From assembly GCA_018814965.1 (NCBI GenBank), contig JAHIYS010000146.1, positions 1 to 5,970 of the forward strand: a stretch of DNA of 5,970 bases. The letters run 5' to 3'. This DNA is from Gammaproteobacteria bacterium (lineage in GTDB: Bacteria; Pseudomonadota; Gammaproteobacteria; UBA9339). The number at the start of each line of letters is the position of its first letter. The first letter of the stretch is position 1. The notes under the pieces are model-generated. The model had not been told where the DNA came from and ran no database searches. It worked only from the letters and a program-made list of their open reading frames with translations. Position numbers and translations under genes: made by a program. Below, one piece after another: positions 5,250 through 5,970 of the stretch.

Positions 5250-5970
5250 CTACTCAAACACCCCATCACATTTAGTATGACAAAATTCACAATTTCCATC
5301 ATGATCCAAATGATACTCTGAAATTTCATAGCCACTTCTTAAAATTACACACTTTTTGCAATTGTAACAAAAGGTCTTACCCCCTTCAGGATAATATGTG
5401 TTTCCGGTATAAACATAGCGCAAACCATTTTTTATCGCTATATTACGCGCATTCACTAAAGTCTCTAAAGGAGTCATCGGCTTATCAAGCATTTTCCATG
5501 TGGGATAAAAAGCACTAAAATGCAGCGGCACATCCACACCTAAATTCTGTTTGATCCATTTTGTCTTGGCATCAATTTCAAGGGCTGAATCATTTTCCCC
5601 AGGAATTAAAAGGGTGGTAATTTCAAACCAAACCTTAGTGTGCTGCTTTAAATAGATAAGTGTATCGAGCACTGGTTGCAAGTGAGAGCCTGTTATATCT
5701 TTATAAAATTTTTCACTAAACCCTTTGAGATCAACATTAGCAGCATCCATATAAGAAAAAAACTCTTCCCGGGGTTTTTCACAAATATAACCATTAGTTA
5801 CTGCGATGGTTTTAAGCCCCAATTTATGACACTCTTTAGCAACATCAATTGCATATTCCATAAAAATAGTGGGCTCATTGTAAGTAAAAGCAACACTCTT
5901 ACACCCATACGCCTTAGCAGTTTTAGCAATATCCTTTGGAGAAGCAGTTTTGTTAAGAACATCTGCCTCA
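5250..5970 (-). CDS. amrS: AmmeMemoRadiSam system radical SAM enzyme, partial (N terminus beyond window)
   Basis: The frame is open to the window edge, so 239 C-terminal residues are visible (first full codon at 5969-5967) and the start lies outside. The Met at 5861 is internal. Recognisable family blocks are YGCKSVAFTYNEPTIFMEY (visible 21-39), VTNGYI, AANVDLKGFSEKFY, FEITTLLIPGEND, HFSAFYPTWKM and YVYTGNTYYPEGGKTFCYNC. The C-terminal cysteines (C201, C204, C207, C227, C230, C234) form a zinc-ribbon-like knuckle ending in the typical CDGVFE. The radical SAM CxxxCxxC should lie upstream, off the window. The family is named for co-occurrence with Memo-like and AMMECR1 proteins. Its reaction is, to my knowledge, unsettled. 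Pyruvate-formate-lyase activating enzymes are relatives, but the C-terminal cysteines and the EPTIFMEY block favour AmrS. Confidence 0.88.
   Translation of the reverse strand, partial: EADVLNKTASPKDIAKTAKAYGCKSVAFTYNEPTIFMEYAIDVAKECHKLGLKTIAVTNGYICEKPREEFFSYMDAANVDLKGFSEKFYKDITGSHLQPVLDTLIYLKQHTKVWFEITTLLIPGENDSALEIDAKTKWIKQNLGVDVPLHFSAFYPTWKMLDKPMTPLETLVNARNIAIKNGLRYVYTGNTYYPEGGKTFCYNCKKCVILRSGYEISEYHLDHDGNCEFCHTKCDGVFE

Noticed and set aside
5250..5861. Radical SAM gene starting at the Met at 5861
   Set aside because: The frame stays open to the window edge, and the upstream residues match the conserved family block GCKSVAFTYNEPTIF, so the Met is internal.

Overview
The window is AT-rich bacterial DNA carrying compact housekeeping genes separated by repeat-filled intergenic stretches. 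The dCTP deaminase is the 188-residue type found in Pseudomonas and its relatives, and the periplasmic binding protein resembles gammaproteobacterial ArtJ. Together with the low GC and abundant small palindromic repeats, this suggests a gammaproteobacterium, possibly a host-associated Legionellales/Coxiella-like lineage. That placement is inference; no rRNA or other marker is present.

Layout. Positions 1-110 hold two inverted REP-like palindromes with GTAG feet, plus a 15-bp tandem array. lipA (lipoyl synthase, + strand, 191-1051) converges on thyX (flavin-dependent thymidylate synthase, - strand, 1065-1688) with a 13-bp gap. Positions 1689-2262 contain no credible gene but several repeats: a block of perfect hairpins with three-base loops (1829-1987), a GAAA/TTTC-loop hairpin with tandem copies (2073-2132), and a 66-bp element with 12-bp inverted termini (2107-2172). 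dcd (dCTP deaminase, - strand, 2263-2829) follows. An ArtJ-like amino-acid binding protein (2970-3734, +) diverges from it. A 354-bp gap follows, then a small basic protein of unknown function (4089-4304, -) with a near-consensus promoter and a strong ribosome binding site. Next come an unrecognised 220-residue protein (4508-5170, -) and the C-terminal part of an AmmeMemoRadiSam radical SAM enzyme (5250 to the window end, -).

How the genes relate. Dcd and ThyX serve the same route: dCTP is deaminated to dUTP, a dUTPase yields dUMP, and ThyX methylates it to dTMP. They lie on the same strand, separated only by the repeat region. LipA makes the lipoyl cofactor of the 2-oxoacid dehydrogenases. 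The ArtJ-like protein has no transporter permease or ATPase gene beside it. The partners usually named with the radical SAM enzyme (Memo and AMMECR1 proteins) are not in view. The least explained parts are the palindromic repeats, the strongly expressed-looking small basic protein and the 220-residue protein.
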